DNA from: Cristatella mucedo
Taxonomy: Eukaryota > Bryozoa > Phylactolaemata > Cristatellidae
Assembly (NCBI GenBank): GCA_009760855.2
Contig: WPIO01000063.1
Span: 956,001 to 1,020,000, forward strand
Direction: 5' to 3'
DNA: 64,000 nucleotides
The first letter of the stretch is position 1. Each line of letters opens with the position of its first letter. This document shows, piece after piece, positions 1 to 11,227 of the stretch. The notes beneath the pieces are model-generated. The model ran no database searches. It saw nothing but the letters and a program-made list of their open reading frames with translations, and had not been told where the DNA came from. A program made the translations under genes and the position numbers.

Positions 1-300
1 GAGCTCACAGCCTAAGCGGCTTTCGGTATGCATTTGGGAGCCAACAGACTTCATCTCACGCAACAAAGAGAAAGTGTGAAGCATAGCACAGTCTGGAGAG
101 CAGTTGAGATAGTGAGTAGCATGGAAGTAGCAGCTCTGGACCGCTGAAAAGGATGAGCCATAGTCGGCAGCAGGAGAGTAGTTGTCGTTGCGTAAGAATT
201 GTGGAAGCGAGTTCCACAGTCTAGGACCTGCAGAGCTAAAGCTTCTGTCGCCAACGGTCTTTAAGTGGAGGAATGGGACAGTGAAGAGATACCCTTCAAC
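1..300 (-). mobile_element. LINE family B, ORF2 C-terminus and 3' region
   Basis: Minus strand reads RSFSSAGPRLWNSLPQFLRN followed by SPAADYGSSFSAVQSCYF. The SxxxPxxWNSLP signature is typical of the C-terminal end of L2/CR1-group LINE ORF2. The 3' part (CCTAAGCGGCTTTCGGTATG on the plus strand) recurs at 10.4, 36.3 and 38.75 kb. Confidence 0.75.
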
Positions 301-730
301 ACCTACTCTTCCAGCAGCAGCAGTAGCTGCCTCTAACTGTGCTGTCAGCCTGCTGTTGGCAGTGTGCCATTCCTGGAATGAGCAAGCAGCCGTCGGCAGC
401 ACAGCCGTCGAGCAGTGAGTGGAGTGCTGTCCCTCCCCCTTCCAGCCCTGTGGTCTGCGGCTGCAGCCACCATCCCCACCACTACCCACCACGACCGCAG
501 TACCACCACGACCGCACCAACGCCCAAGATACGACCGCGCCAACGTCCAAGATTCTTGACTCCCTGCATTTCAAGTGCCACCTAGTTATCCCCATCCCCA
601 CGACAAAGGAATGACGGTTTCGTGCTCTGCCGGCCGACCGCAAGCCCAAGTGGGTCGGCTACAAATGCTGGGCGCAGCAGAACAAGCAAGCGATGCCACT
701 TGGCGATGACAGCAACGAGTGTGGAATTAC
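301..730. other. HDAC intron, no feature recognised
   Basis: Downstream (minus strand) of the catalytic exon. No GFCYFN-like exon is visible in any minus frame, so the intron probably runs off the window. Contains short CCACCACGACCGC repeats near 488-545. Confidence 0.4.
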
Positions 731-947
731 ATCGCTCGGCTGTGCTCAGCGTGGTGACCGGGAGGCCGCACGATGGCCATGCCGTTGTCGAACGTGCCGG
801 CGGCAACCAGCGATGCCAGCTCGGTTACAGAGCCGACGGCAAGCCGGCAAGCGTCGGCCGTGTGCCCCTCGTTCCACACAGTGTCGTCATTCACGCCGAG
901 GCCGCCACAAGCCAGCTTCACGAACTGGCCTCCTAGGTTGCTGCCAT
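731..947 (-). CDS. HDAC class IIa exon: catalytic domain with PPGHHAE
   Basis: The frame reads [18 protein letters not shown], then [20 protein letters not shown], then [19 protein letters not shown]. It matches the deacetylase domain of class IIa HDACs. PPGHHAE carries the two active-site histidines. The cysteine in ACGGLGV corresponds to the cysteine that joins the class IIa structural zinc site. The exon follows a TTTTTAG acceptor (phase 1) and ends at an AT|GTAATT donor that splits the final Met codon (phase 2), so the next exon should start with the base completing Met and then the GFCYFN-type motif. That exon is not between here and position 1, so the tyrosine/histidine position that separates class IIa from other HDACs cannot be checked. 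Length is 217 bp, 71 codons plus split codons. Confidence 0.92.
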
Positions 948-1502
948 CTAAAAACGGGCCGATGGCACATGGCAAATACATCGGCGACAGTCGCGATGGT
1001 CGAGGCTGGTGCACGAAGAATGCAGCAGCAGCAGCAGCAAACTCGCGATTGATTGTATTGGTGTACCTATCGACCAGACCCGGTACAGCTATAGTGACGA
1101 TTCGGTCTTAGAACGATACCAGCTGGGTATGCATTTAGCTAATTGGGCCGATTGTGCTGCCGGCCATCCTTCCTGTGGCTCCATGAAGGGTCTGCCATGA
1201 GATCGGTAATGAGTTTTGCTTCGAGCACTCACTCAGCCGAACTTAACTGATGAGCCGTGAGCGAGGTCGAGAACGAATGCCGTGCCGAACGATTACAAAA
1301 GCAAAACCTACTCAGCATCCGTGCCGACATCTTCTCTTTGCGCTGCTGCATACTCTCTTGTACTGCCCACTGCAGTAAGCTTCAGCAAACGTTCACTCTC
1401 AGTCCAATTCCAGAGGCCGAGTAGCCTGTGTAAAGGTGAGTTGATTAAATGGCCTCATTTTTTTATAGCAGCAGAAAAGCATTCACGTTTATCACCAACT
1501 AT

Positions 1503-1684
1503 TTAAAAAATACTCGCTGATTTATCAGCCTCTATTTACATAGCGACAGAAGAGCCTTAAAGGCTATCACCACAGCTTGCACTGGCAAGAAAAGATCGCC
1601 CGATGCAGGATTCGAACCCACCACCTTGAAACAGAGATCGTGAAAAGCAACTGCCTTACCTATTAAACCGTCACGGCTCACCAG
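1503..1684 (-). mobile_element. tRNA-derived SINE, family C
   Basis: Reverse complement starts GTGAGCCGTGACGGTTTAAT and carries a B-box GGTTCGAATCC, then the family body (CTTCTGTCGCTATG) and an AT-rich tail. Box A/box B spacing fits a polymerase III promoter. Confidence 0.8.
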
Positions 1685-2190
1685 TGGGCAATACAGGATT
1701 GCACGCCATAGGACTAGCTTTTACGACATGGGTTGTGAAGTGCCAGCGCCTCACCCCTGAGTGGAGACCTAGGGGCTGCCCCAATTTCTTTGCAAGCCTG
1801 GGTTACATGCAGCTAGGATGGTCATAAGCAATTCATCTCAAAACACCCCTAGAATGCAAGCTGAACAACTATTTTCTGACACAGGAATCACAATTACGAT
1901 TGGGAGTCTGCTGCTGTGGCCACTGCCCACAGCATAGACGGTGTTTTAACATCGGCTTAACTCAGGTTTATGTGTTTAGTAGGCAATCTGTTAAAACGTA
2001 TTTTGCAGGACTTTCTGCAGCTCGCATGAACGCGCCGGCACGACGTTGTGTATGCGTGTGCATGCTGTAAGGGGCTTGCACGAGTGCCTGTATGTTGCAT
2101 GCACCAACTTCACGGTTCCATTACTCGGAACGTCCATCCCAGGTCAAAGTCCCGCTTCCTGTCAATGTCACCCAGATTCGCTGCAGGATG

Positions 2191-2395
2191 TGGTGAGCCG
2201 TGATGGCACACTAGGTAAGGCGGTTGCTTTCATGAACTCGGTCCCGAGGTCGTTGGTTCGATTCCTGCGGTGGGCGATCCTTTATCGCCACTGCAAGCAG
2301 TGGTGATAGCCGTAAAGGCTCTTCTGTCGTATAAAGGCTCTTCTGTCGCCATATAAAAAGACTGTTTAATCAGCTAGGATTTATTTATTTATAAG
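2191..2395 (+). mobile_element. tRNA-derived SINE, family C
   Basis: Full-length copy: GTGAGCCGTGATGGCACACT, box B GGTTCGATTCC, family body, then a TTTATTTATTTAT tail. The CTCTTCTGTCG segment is duplicated once within this copy. Confidence 0.85.
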
Positions 2396-2537
2396 CAGCA
2401 GCTATTTATGATGCCGCGCCAGTCGGCACAAGGCCAACAAGTAAGACTTGATATTGCTGTTCACAGTATTATTGTAGTCAGAGTTGTAGTTTCCCACCGT
2501 CTCTCTTTCATTGCCTAATTATAGCTAGTAATAAAAG

Positions 2538-2990
2538 TAATAATAATACACTTGATAAAGCACCCTCAGAGAACTCAATCTCTTTCTAGGCGCTTTACAT
2601 TTGCTGCAAAGGAAACATGATCGAATGGTGAGTGGTATCATCCTTGATAAACAGCATGGATGGTTAGGGGAGACATGCACAGGTCAGCATGCAAGTGTGG
2701 TTAGTGGCAGCATGCAACAGTGTCAGCACGCATAAGCACACAAAGGACTAATCACAGAGACCCTCTAAATGCTGTCGTAAATAGGTGCGTTATTAATTTC
2801 TGTTTAAATGTGGTCAAGTCAGGGGATGTCGTGACGAAAGTCGGGAGTGAGTTTCAGGCTTTGGGAGCATGCGAACTAAATGCACGGTCTCCAAAGGATT
2901 TGAGTTTTGTACTTTGGGCTTAGGTAAACAGTTAGATTCCGAAAAGCAGGTGGTAGGATGCTTATTCTGGTGGGTGACTAGAGTTGGCCA
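2538..2990 (-). mobile_element. LINE family A, ORF2 C-terminus and 3' UTR
   Basis: Starts on the plus strand with the (AAT)n end and hairpin tail (TTGATAAAGCACCCTCAGAG...), then the 3' UTR. On the minus strand the C-terminal region before the UTR is the same as in the plus copy at 4.7 kb. 5'-truncated. Confidence 0.85.
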
Positions 2991-2999
2991 AGCCAATGG

Positions 3000-4040
3000 G
3001 TAACATAACGACCAGCAGACTTCAAAGATATGGTGTCACCATATTACTATGCACGGCTTTAGGTGGCTCACCATGAGAATTTTCGTTTTCACTTTGACTG
3101 TCCTACTGTAGGTGTGATCGTGGTGCTTTCTTATTTGAGTGGCTTCAATAAGCACAGGTAAGCACTATCTGCTCAGCAGTCAACAGTACACAGCTTGAAT
3201 TTCAGGCATTTCCTTTTGCAAATGCATATAGGAATTTGGGATTCTAGGCATAATTTCTACTTAGAATCCACGGCTTGGCTTATGGCACTGGGGCACAATA
3301 ACAGATATGGTGCATATCTATCAGATATAGCAGCTGTTCTGGCTGTAGAGCTAAAAGCCTTCAATACATTCCGCTTCACATTCCTTTTATGCCTTAGCCT
3401 GTTGATTTTCGTACAGTTGCTTGAACTCTTCGCTGTCTACTGTGTTAGCACTGCAAGAATCTGGCACTTGACACAGTCGTCGTACATCTCAGGCGCAGAA
3501 CCTGCAGTCTTTATCCTCATTATCTGGTGCAGTTCTTTGCGTTTTACTCACATTGATACGACCGAATACGAACTTATTTCCACATTTCATTAACTGTTCG
3601 TGGTCAGCAGCCGATGCAAAATGACGTCTGTGTGCAGGCAATGTGAAGCCTAATTTATCGCCGATAGATAACCCGATTAAAAAATGGAAACTCTGCTAGT
3701 ATATGCAAAAGCATCCACCCATTGCACACGTATAGCATTTTGCCCTGGCTCGTGTGCAGGTTACTATTTCACCCAAATAGCAGGATTGGATATGCCAGTA
3801 TTCACGAGCTCCAGGCTTCCCAAAAACAAGAAACCCTTCCAAAAGTGGCTTTCTCAAAATAATAAAATGTGTTCGTTGCTGTTTGCTTAGAAAAGAACCC
3901 TTATCCTGGTGCCACGGTTCCTTGCAGAATTCGGTCAGTAGAAATCGTCTCGTTACTGAAAACAGTAAGCTGTAAGCCCTGTCGAACTGATGTAGCTCAT
4001 AGGTGGACATAGCTCATGAAGTGGGAGAAGAACCATGGGC
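3000..4040. other. HDAC intron with decayed coding-like patch near 3300-3560 (minus)
   Basis: One minus frame between about 3300 and 3560 reads stretches such as NTVDSEEFKQLYENQQAKA separated by in-frame stops. It looks like an old inactivated coding sequence but matches no family I recognise. A plus ORF of 132 codons over the same DNA is hydrophobic and unsupported. Confidence 0.2.
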
Positions 4041-4044
4041 AACC

Positions 4045-5125
4045 TTTGCTTTGATCCCTCCCAGCCTTCGAGCACCTCAAATTCTCTAAACTCACTTTCT
4101 GCATGCATTGATGACATCTGCACATGGATGGCAGCAAATTTTCTAAAACTAAACGATGACAAAACTAACTTACTAGTTATGGGCAAACCCAGTGTGATTC
4201 ACAAATCGGAAAGGCTGAAGCTCAAAATTTGCTCTGCCAGCATATCTCCAGTTGAATCAGCTCGAAATCTAGGTGTCATATTCCAAAGCGACCTCTCGTT
4301 AGACGACCATATCAGCTCCACAGTCAAATCTGCCTATTTTCAGCTTCATAACATCGCTAAAATTCTGGCTTGTATAGATAAGGATACCACGTCCAAGTTA
4401 GTCCATGCATTCGTGACATCCCGTCTCGACTTCTGCAACTCACTGCTTACTGGCCTACCAGCATGTGCGATCAGGCGATTGCAGCTGGTGCAAAACTCTG
4501 CAGCTAGGCTTGTCTGTCCTGCGTGAGCGTCGCAGTTGCCACATTACACCACTTCTCGCCGACCTGCACTGGCTACCAGTCAAGCAACGGATTGACTTCA
4601 AGGTTTTGTCGCTCACTTTTAGGTCCCTTCATTCTATGGCTCCAGCCTATCTCTCCGATATACTCCCCCATCAGGCCAAGCATCGTACCACCTGCTTTTC
4701 GGAATCCGGCAGTCTACAAATACCTCGTACAAACCTTAAATCCTGTGGAGACCGTGCATTTAGTTCGTATGCTCCCAAAGCCTGGAACTCCCTCCCGACC
4801 TGCGTCAGAATATCCCCTGACCTGACCACATTTAAAAGGAACCTAAAAACACACCTATTTAGGACAGCATTTAGCGGGTCCCTGTGATTCGTCCTTCACG
4901 TGCTTATGCGTGCTGACACTGTGCATGCTGCCACTAATAACATTTGCATGCTGACCCTGTGCACGTCACCCCTAACTATATTATTCTTTTTGCTTATTAT
5001 TCAAGCATGAATTTACTTACCATTCCATTGCATTTCCCTTTGCAGCAAATTTAAAGCGCCTAGAAAGAGATTAATTTCTCTGTGGGCGCTTTATCAAGTG
5101 CAGTATTATTATTATTATTATTCCA
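4045..5125 (+). mobile_element. LINE family A (L2/CR1-like), reverse transcriptase C-terminal half to 3' end
   Basis: The longest readable copy of family A. It starts within the reverse transcriptase just after the catalytic region (SLNSLSACIDDICTWMAANF, LKLNDDKTNLLVMG), then [20 protein letters not shown] and [12 protein letters not shown] frameshift near 4520 moves the ORF to [20 protein letters not shown], then SYAPKAWNSLPTC and LKTHLFRTAFSGSL before the stop. These are signature blocks of L2/CR1-group ORF2. The 3' UTR ends in a hairpin (AAAGCGCC ... GGCGCTTT type, arms slightly mutated here) and (ATT)n. 5'-truncated, inactive. Inserted in an HDAC intron on the opposite strand. Confidence 0.92.
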
Positions 5126-5289
5126 ATCATTGACAAAAAGTGTGCGTGGCGTAGTCACCACGCCCCCAGTGATCAGGCGGCTAAACTGTATATCAATTAA
5201 TGTACGACCAAAGTACGATCTGATTGACTCCTATCGGAAAAATATCAAGTTTGCTACCGAGATCCCCCCTAGGCCCACAAGCCCTTGCG

Positions 5290-6141
5290 TTTTGAATTTC
5301 ACCATTTCCTTTTTTGGGGTTTCAATTTTGGGAGAATCATTGCAGTAGAAGCCACGTAAATATTAAAGCACACAACAGAATGAGCTTCCCGAGTCGGCAA
5401 AAAACACGAAGACGAGCCGTTGAAATGCAGAAAGCATGAAATAGACAAGCAGTCTTCACGATCATCAGAAAGCTTGGCGTGTGGCATATAGGATTGTCAC
5501 CACACGGAGCATTGCCAAAACATGATTCCCCATCTGGCGCGTACTGCAGATTGGCAGCAGTTACATGGGTCACACTGAAGGAGCCGTCCGAAACACTTTC
5601 ACTGAGTAGCAAAAAACTTTGACCATCATTAGAGCGGCAGTCCACCACCTCAACATGTATTACGGTAGCAGTCTCGAAGCATCTGTCACTGTCACAGGCT
5701 CCACGTGGCCATGACTGGAACAGGACATGTAGCCACGTCGTTCCTCACATTGCTAGCCAAGGCTAAGCTGCCAGACAGCTGAACGTTACCAGCAGCCAGT
5801 TTCGTATTGTGTAAATTCACAAAATCCTGCTTTCCAAGCCGTATATCGGGTTTCTTGCGATATTCACCGCACGGAGCATCGGTCATGGCCTTCGCCTGTC
5901 CTGCACTCGTCACCTTATCGCTCATGATATTTTCTAGATTAACAGTAGTAAGTTCACTACTGCAGCTGTCATGATCGAATTTGCTTTGAGTTCCACCGTC
6001 GGCATTTCTAACTTATGCTTTAGGTATCGGAATACTTCCTGGGATAACCACACCCTCATCGAAAATAAGTTTTTGCCTACATTTGGTACAATACAGTTCG
6101 GCAATGTGTTCAGTTTGGTGTAAGGATTGCTCTTGAACTCG
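5290..6141 (-). pseudogene. Coding-like minus-strand region with CxxC motif, broken by stop and frameshift; identity unknown
   Basis: A minus frame from 6141 reads ...TEHIAELYCTKCRQKLIFDE and PGSIPIPKA to a TAA at 6015. The CTKC pair (6079-6090) and the following I/L-rich strand faintly recall the zinc-ribbon of UBE3D-type proteins, too weak to assign. After the stop the same frame stays open from 6012 to 5692 (MSDKVTSAGQAKAM, RLGKQDFVNLHNTKLAAG). A shifted frame then continues from about 5690 to 5340 (VDCRSNDGQSFLLLSESVSD, then a Cys-rich stretch). The run of open frame interrupted once or twice suggests a retrocopy or decayed gene inside the HDAC intron, or exons whose splice sites I cannot place. 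Confidence 0.25.
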
Positions 6142-6232
6142 TTAGATTTCAGCTGGTGATTCCTCTTACGAATCCAAAATGTGGCACAGCAATCAATAAC
6201 GTCAGGTTTTAATCACTTACTTTTGCGACCAG

Positions 6233-6421
6233 TATACATAAATAAATAAATACTAGCTGATTGAATTGCCTTTTTGTATAGCGACAGAAGAGCCTTTACG
6301 GCTATCACTACCGCTTGCAGTGGTGAAAAATGATCGCCCACCACAGGATTCAAACCCACGACCTCGGGACCAAGATCGTGGAAAGCAACCACCTTACCTA
6401 GTACGCCTTCACGGCTCACCA
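6233..6421 (-). mobile_element. tRNA-derived SINE, family C
   Basis: Reverse complement has GTGAGCCGTGAAGGCGTACT, box B GGTTTGAATCC and a TATTTATTTATTTATG tail. Complete copy. Confidence 0.85.
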
Positions 6422-7245
6422 GTATATGCCTTAATGTAGCCAATATGGAATGCAGTGCTTCAAGTTCATTAGCCACCAACATGTCACAAACAATTACACT
6501 TTCACAAAATGACGACAAAGGAACTAGCAATTATCAAAAACTTTCGACACCAAGTGTTACAGAAATGCTGATGGTGAGGGAAAGCGTACGAAGGGAGTAT
6601 TACAGTAAAGTGAGTTGTCTGTGCAAACCAATGCAAGGACCTGCAAGTGAGTGACAATACGAATGCACAGCTCATGACCGAACGCAGACGCAAGAGAAGT
6701 TAGCATCACCGAAGCAGCATGGTCGCACGAGGGCTGATGCTGTCATGGCTAGATAATGAGGACATTTAGATGAAAGACGCCACACCAAACGCGATAAAGT
6801 AATAATGGCTTTACTCAATATAGCAGCTGAATCACTATAAACCAGAAGAGAGGCAGCAAAGGGAATAAATATCTAATGTTAGGTGTACGTGTCTTGCCGT
6901 GTCTCTCTAGAACACAACAGGGGCTTACCTTTCTTATTTTGTGCACCGGATCCAAACAGTGCAGTGTAGCTTTCGGAATGGCACAGCTGAAGCTGGTCGG
7001 TGCTGGCCCTGCAGGCCTTTAAGACCTGTTAAGCAGAGCGATGGAGCCAGCTTGTTAGCTGGTCGTCAGTCAGTCAACCGAAAGGGTAGAACCCGGCAGA
7101 AGCGCTCAAAGTGGCAAAGGGCAGCCGGAAAGAGGCTGCGCTCGTTTTCGGCTTAGTGCCAGCTGGATAACGCAGCGCCGGTAAACCCATTCACTGAATG
7201 AGTCGAAGCACTGCACGAAGCTTCGACGAGGTCGGCAGCACTCAC
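6422..7245. other. HDAC intron, no feature recognised
   Basis: Unique sequence without long open frames. The missing HDAC exon that should link 7246 to 947 was looked for here and back to 950 and was not recognised. Confidence 0.4.
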
Positions 7246-7845
7246 GTGACATTTACTGACGAGGCCGACAGTGTGCAGGTGTCCCCAGATGCACCGTATC
7301 CGCTCCGGGCTCTCAAGGTGGGCAGCCCCAGTGCCTCGACACATGCACTGGTGCTGCAGCATGGCGGCATCGTAGGCTAGCGCGGTCCGGCGGTGAGCTG
7401 GCTGCATCATTTCGGTGAGGCCAGCCGCAGAGGGAGAGGCAGACGGTACGGTAAGGGAGTTTGAAGATGTGGCGGTGGATGCTGCTGAGGTGGCAGCTGC
7501 AGCAGCTGCTGCCGTACTCGGCCGAGTGACCAGCGACAGAGGAACGGTCTGCGGTTCGGGCTCTGCTACTGCTGCTGCAGCCACCGCTGCCGCCGCCGCC
7601 GCTGCTGCCCTGTAGGAAGCCAGCGGACTCGACCGCGTCCTGGCGAGGTGGCGCAGTGGAGGCAGCTCCGGCGGTGGCCTGCCCCATCCGACGTAGGCAA
7701 AGTGAGGGTACGAACCGAAGTAGCTTTGACTTGGCACGTGCAAATAGTCGGCGAAAGGCAGAGCTGGCTCGGGTGCCATGCTATTCAAAAGGGGCAAGAT
7801 GGCCACGTTCCTTGGTGGCCTGGTGAGGTCAAGGTCCAGCATGGC
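7246..7845 (-). CDS. HDAC class IIa exon: third 14-3-3 motif and start of deacetylase domain
   Basis: A 600-bp exon, exactly 200 codons, phase 0 at both ends. The acceptor is a pyrimidine-rich TTCGTTATCAG and the donor is CAC|GTGAGT, a near-perfect consensus. It opens with AMLDLDLTR, resembling the ALLDEPYL segment of vertebrate HDAC4, and contains RHLARTRSSPLAS, the third 14-3-3 phosphoserine site. An alanine-rich linker (GCN repeats) follows. The deacetylase domain begins with TALAYDAAMLQHQCMCRG and ends GLVSKCH. The HQCxC cysteines and the following histidine (GAAH) match ligands of the class IIa structural zinc. The alanine run replaces the short spacer of vertebrate proteins and looks like triplet expansion. 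An upstream in-frame ATG at 7923 is not used if the acceptor is right. Confidence 0.92.
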
Positions 7846-8159
7846 CTGATAACGAACAAGTAGAATCGTGGACACTGGCGCTGGCACCGAAAATACGGAT
7901 ACAGGTACAGGCATTGATGGCAAGTCTTAGCCGAGGGGTAAGAGGCTTGAGCTTCGCGATTCGAGTCCTGCCGATTCGAGATTCTAGTCCTGCAGTAGCG
8001 GCAATACTTTTGTTTGTCTGCTGAAAGGCATGCCATAGACCGCTATTTCTCTTCGGCTGTTGAATAAATGAGGCTGCTTTTTGTCAGCCGAACTTTTATT
8101 GCTAATAATTTAAAAAAGGTTAGCCAATTGGCAGCCTCACTTCCGTAGCTGCAGAATAG

Positions 8160-8322
8160 GCTCACAGTAGCTCGCTTGGTCCAATGGTTCAGGTCCCAAT
8201 GGTTCAGGTACTTGCCCCGACCAAGGTCTGGCCGAGGTCTTGGGCTCGAGCCCCGTGGCATAGTTAAAGAGAAATAGAATAGAGGTTAAGTTCTCTTAGG
8301 ACGCTGTATAAATAAATTATGT
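8160..8322 (+). mobile_element. tRNA-derived SINE, family D
   Basis: Body CCGAGGTCTTGGGCTCGAGC (box B region), then GTTAAGTTCTCTTAGGACGC and TGTATAAATAAATTAT. The 3' end is the same as that of LINE family E. The head is partly duplicated (CCAATGGTTCAGGT twice). Confidence 0.75.
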
Positions 8323-8410
8323 ATCACCACTGCTTCCAGTTGGCAATAAAGAATCAGCCATGGCAGGACTTGAACCCACGACCGCTGTCGTGGCTGCATC
8401 TGCAGATGAT
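8323..8410 (-). mobile_element. SINE fragment, family C-like
   Basis: Reverse complement contains GTGGGTTCAAGTCC (box B-like) and the GGCAATA body segment seen in the 14.1-kb copy. Abuts the family D SINE. Confidence 0.5.
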
Positions 8411-8599
8411 TGTATACTACTTTTTATTCCTAAAACTTTCCATGCGCAAGACAAAAGTTGAGCAGACAAGGCGCTCTCATAAGCAAAGCATTTCGAGCTG
8501 TGCCTCTGCACCTTGCTGCACGTTACTGCATCGCTGGTCTTACCCACAGGTTAGCACCACAGATCAAACTGAGGCATACGAGTGCAATCTTGCACTCAA

Positions 8600-10420
8600 A
8601 GTTTGATTTCTCCAGTCGTTGAAGAGTATGTTAGTAGGTGCCAACCAGCACTAGCAACGAGCAGCTGGACTAAAAGCACCGAGTTATCATACTCGGGCAA
8701 TTTTGCTTTGCAAAGGGATTCTTGTCTCACTATAGACATCGGTGCAATGTGAGGCAATGAAAATAGGATGTATGTATCGGAATGGCCATGCAAAGAGAAG
8801 GAACTCGTGGAAGCAGCTGCACTGGCTTATGCTACCGGTCACTTACACGTTTACTCCTGTCGTGTCTAACTTGTATTCCTGTACTACAATTTGATGTTCG
8901 TCAGCAGCCGTAGATGCAGCTTGTAGGCTACACTGTCCAGTCAAGGTACAAGTGAAGCACACGTCACCTCGGCCACTTGCCTTGCCCACTTAATATTTTG
9001 TCCAGAAAATGCACGTGACAGCTTATTAGTTAGCATTCATTCGAATGTGCACACCTACCTCGTGAGATGTCATAGCATCAAGTGTTAAGTAGTGCTACCT
9101 GTTCCTGAAAATATTGCTTTAATGATATTCGAAGATGCTTCCTGAAGATGCGACCTTATCTTCGTTAGGCTCAACAACTAACCGCTCATGCATGCAATAT
9201 CAGTGCGACAATAGACAGATGGCACAAGATCATCCGGACCTAACTGCCTCCGCATGACTACTACTTGTCTCGCTTCCCTTCATGACCTCTCGTCTGTCAT
9301 TTATACCCTAAACTGAGTGATAAAAAATACACGCCCAGCAAAACTCACCTGTGGTTGGAAATGAGCACTATCGCCAGCATATTCGGAACTATCTCTGACG
9401 CTGCTCCGCTGCAGCAGAGTGTGCCGAAGTTGCTGTAAATTACGCAACGAAACTGGATTTCCAGCTAAATCTTGAAGCAATGGCTGCGAGAAAGTGACAT
9501 GCAGATGATGCGATCAAGATCATGTACAAGGTGCAGAAACTGCTTCAGCAGAAACTTTCTGACCTAGAAACGGAGTGGGATTCGCCAGAGATTTGCCGTC
9601 AGCATCATGAGTAGTGAGTTGCAATTGGTGCTTGCACTGCCATCTTATGTATTCTTGCACTCTCTGGGGTCAAAATGTAAGACTAGCCTAGTTAGTGGCG
9701 ATTGAGAAATACGTCCTTGCAAGTGCAATACCTTGGTCGACTCAAGCATCCGCCCGATTTAGCAGGCAACAATGGTATAGTGCATCCACCCTGATGCAAA
9801 TTCGCAATCTTCATTTTGAAAACATGCACCAAGCTGGAAGTGCTATGAGCAGATGCTGCCTTGTGACACGTCCCGGACTCGGATTTTATATCGAGGACTG
9901 ATTTAGCCTACGCATCTTCGAAGTGCTTCTGAAACCGATGAATGTGAAGGTGAAACTACAGGTCTGCACGCAAGGGCAAAGCCAGGAATTCCTTGAGTAA
10001 GCGAAACCTTCTCGATGTGGGCAGGGAGGGAAGATCTTGTCTCCAGCTGGCCAATCGTAGCAGACTTCATGCCCCAAAAGAGGGTGCTCGTTGCCTTGCT
10101 GAAGAATGCAGCAACCCTGGGCTGGACCTACGAGCGACATTCCTCCTGTGAAGAGGGCACGGTAACTGCTCTGCTCTTAAAAGTGTCCGTTGTGTGCCCC
10201 TGGTATACCCCCAAAGCCTCTTGGACGGCAGTCAGGGTGAGCAGTCCGGGTGAGTAGTCAGCCGTCAGGTGTCGATAGAGCTTGCAACTCTGGGGCAAAA
10301 AGTTCACTCACAACCTTCGAGGTATAAGCAAGTACTCTTTCGGCAAAAGGAGATATGTATGTATCTCCGTCTGTAACTCCACAAAGACCGTGTGGGTGTT
10401 AGGCAGGTGATTTCGTATAT
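8600..10420. other. HDAC intron, mostly unique sequence
   Basis: Apart from the coding-like fragment at 9.4-9.6 kb, no repeat family, exon or RNA gene is recognised. Confidence 0.4.
9399..9611 (+). pseudogene. Plus-strand coding-like fragment with one in-frame stop
   Basis: Reads AAAECAEVAVNYATKLDFQL and NLEAMAARK, a TGA at 9495-9497, then HADDAIKIMYKVQKLLQQKL and SDLETEWDSPE up to a TAG at 9612. Composition is charged and helix-like, suggesting a coiled coil, and the open frame continues cleanly past the stop. It is antisense to HDAC, in its intron. No family recognised; probably a retrocopy or transposon remnant. Confidence 0.25.
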
Positions 10421-10545
10421 CGCACACCCAAACAGCCTAAGTGGTTTCGGTACACATTCGGTCGCTAACAGACTTAATCTCATGCAACAAAGAGAATTTG
10501 GGAAGCATAGCCGAGTCAAGAGAGCAGTTGAGGTAGTGAGATAGA
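10420..10545 (-). mobile_element. LINE family B, 3' fragment
   Basis: Shares CAGCCTAAG(C/T)GG(C/T)TTTCGGTA and CAACAAAGAGAA with the copy at positions 1-130. Confidence 0.65.
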
Positions 10546-10873
10546 TACTCTACCTTTAAAACCATCATTAACTTCCAGATTCAGATTTTTAAAACTTACG
10601 TCAGTAATCAGTTAACTTTACTAAGCACCACAAACTGCTCTGATAGTAGACCCATGGTATTAGACGAGCCGTGAAGTGGAGGATGGTTGATAGATTCGAA
10701 TCAGTAGCGACAACTATGGTCAGCAACAATAGCTATGATTATGATACTAGAAAGACTATGGCACGAGACTGAGGCACGTTTGTGAGGTCGGAGGCCAGCT
10801 CTCTAGTAGATGCACCATGTTTGGCTCATATTCGTATGACTTATAGGACATATTAAGATCGTGCTCTCCTTTG

Positions 10874-10927
10874 TCTCTCTCCCCCTCTCTCTCTCTCTCT
10901 TCTCTCTCTCTTTCTCTCTCTCTCTCT

Positions 10928-10973
<46 letters not shown>
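10874..10973. repeat. (CT)n microsatellite
   Basis: About 100 bp of CT repeats with few interruptions; source of spurious Arg-Glu ORFs on the minus strand. Confidence 0.95.
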
Positions 10974-10977
<4 letters not shown>

Positions 10978-11227
10978 GACAGACATCGCCGGGGCTGAAA
11001 CGGCCTGTGTGGCTGCCAGTTCCGTTTAAGCATACATTATCAGGCATTCTAGCTTTCAAGCTTGATGTCGCATGGTTGAAGTGCTCGTTATCATGAAGTA
11101 AGTGTCTCCCTTGTCTGACATTTGCCGTGACTTTGCTGCTTAGCAAAATGTAGGCCCTGTAAGTATTACTGAACATTCCTTCTGAACTAATAGATAGGCT
11201 CTCGTTCAGCATCTATTGCAACCTAAC

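Noticed and set aside
1503-1684. Box A/box B sequences as functional tRNA genes
   Set aside because: Repeated in many diverged copies with a shared non-tRNA body and tail: SINEs. No clean cloverleaf was found.
5340-5400. Minus-strand REAHSVVCFN as the missing HDAC exon (EAHTLLYG-like)
   Set aside because: Only the EAH core and a few hydrophobic residues match; the preceding LQxVH is absent and no good acceptor fits.
10756-11212. Arg-Glu repeat ORFs at GA/CT tracts (also 19, 32.9, 47.7, 55.7 kb)
   Set aside because: Direct translation of microsatellites.
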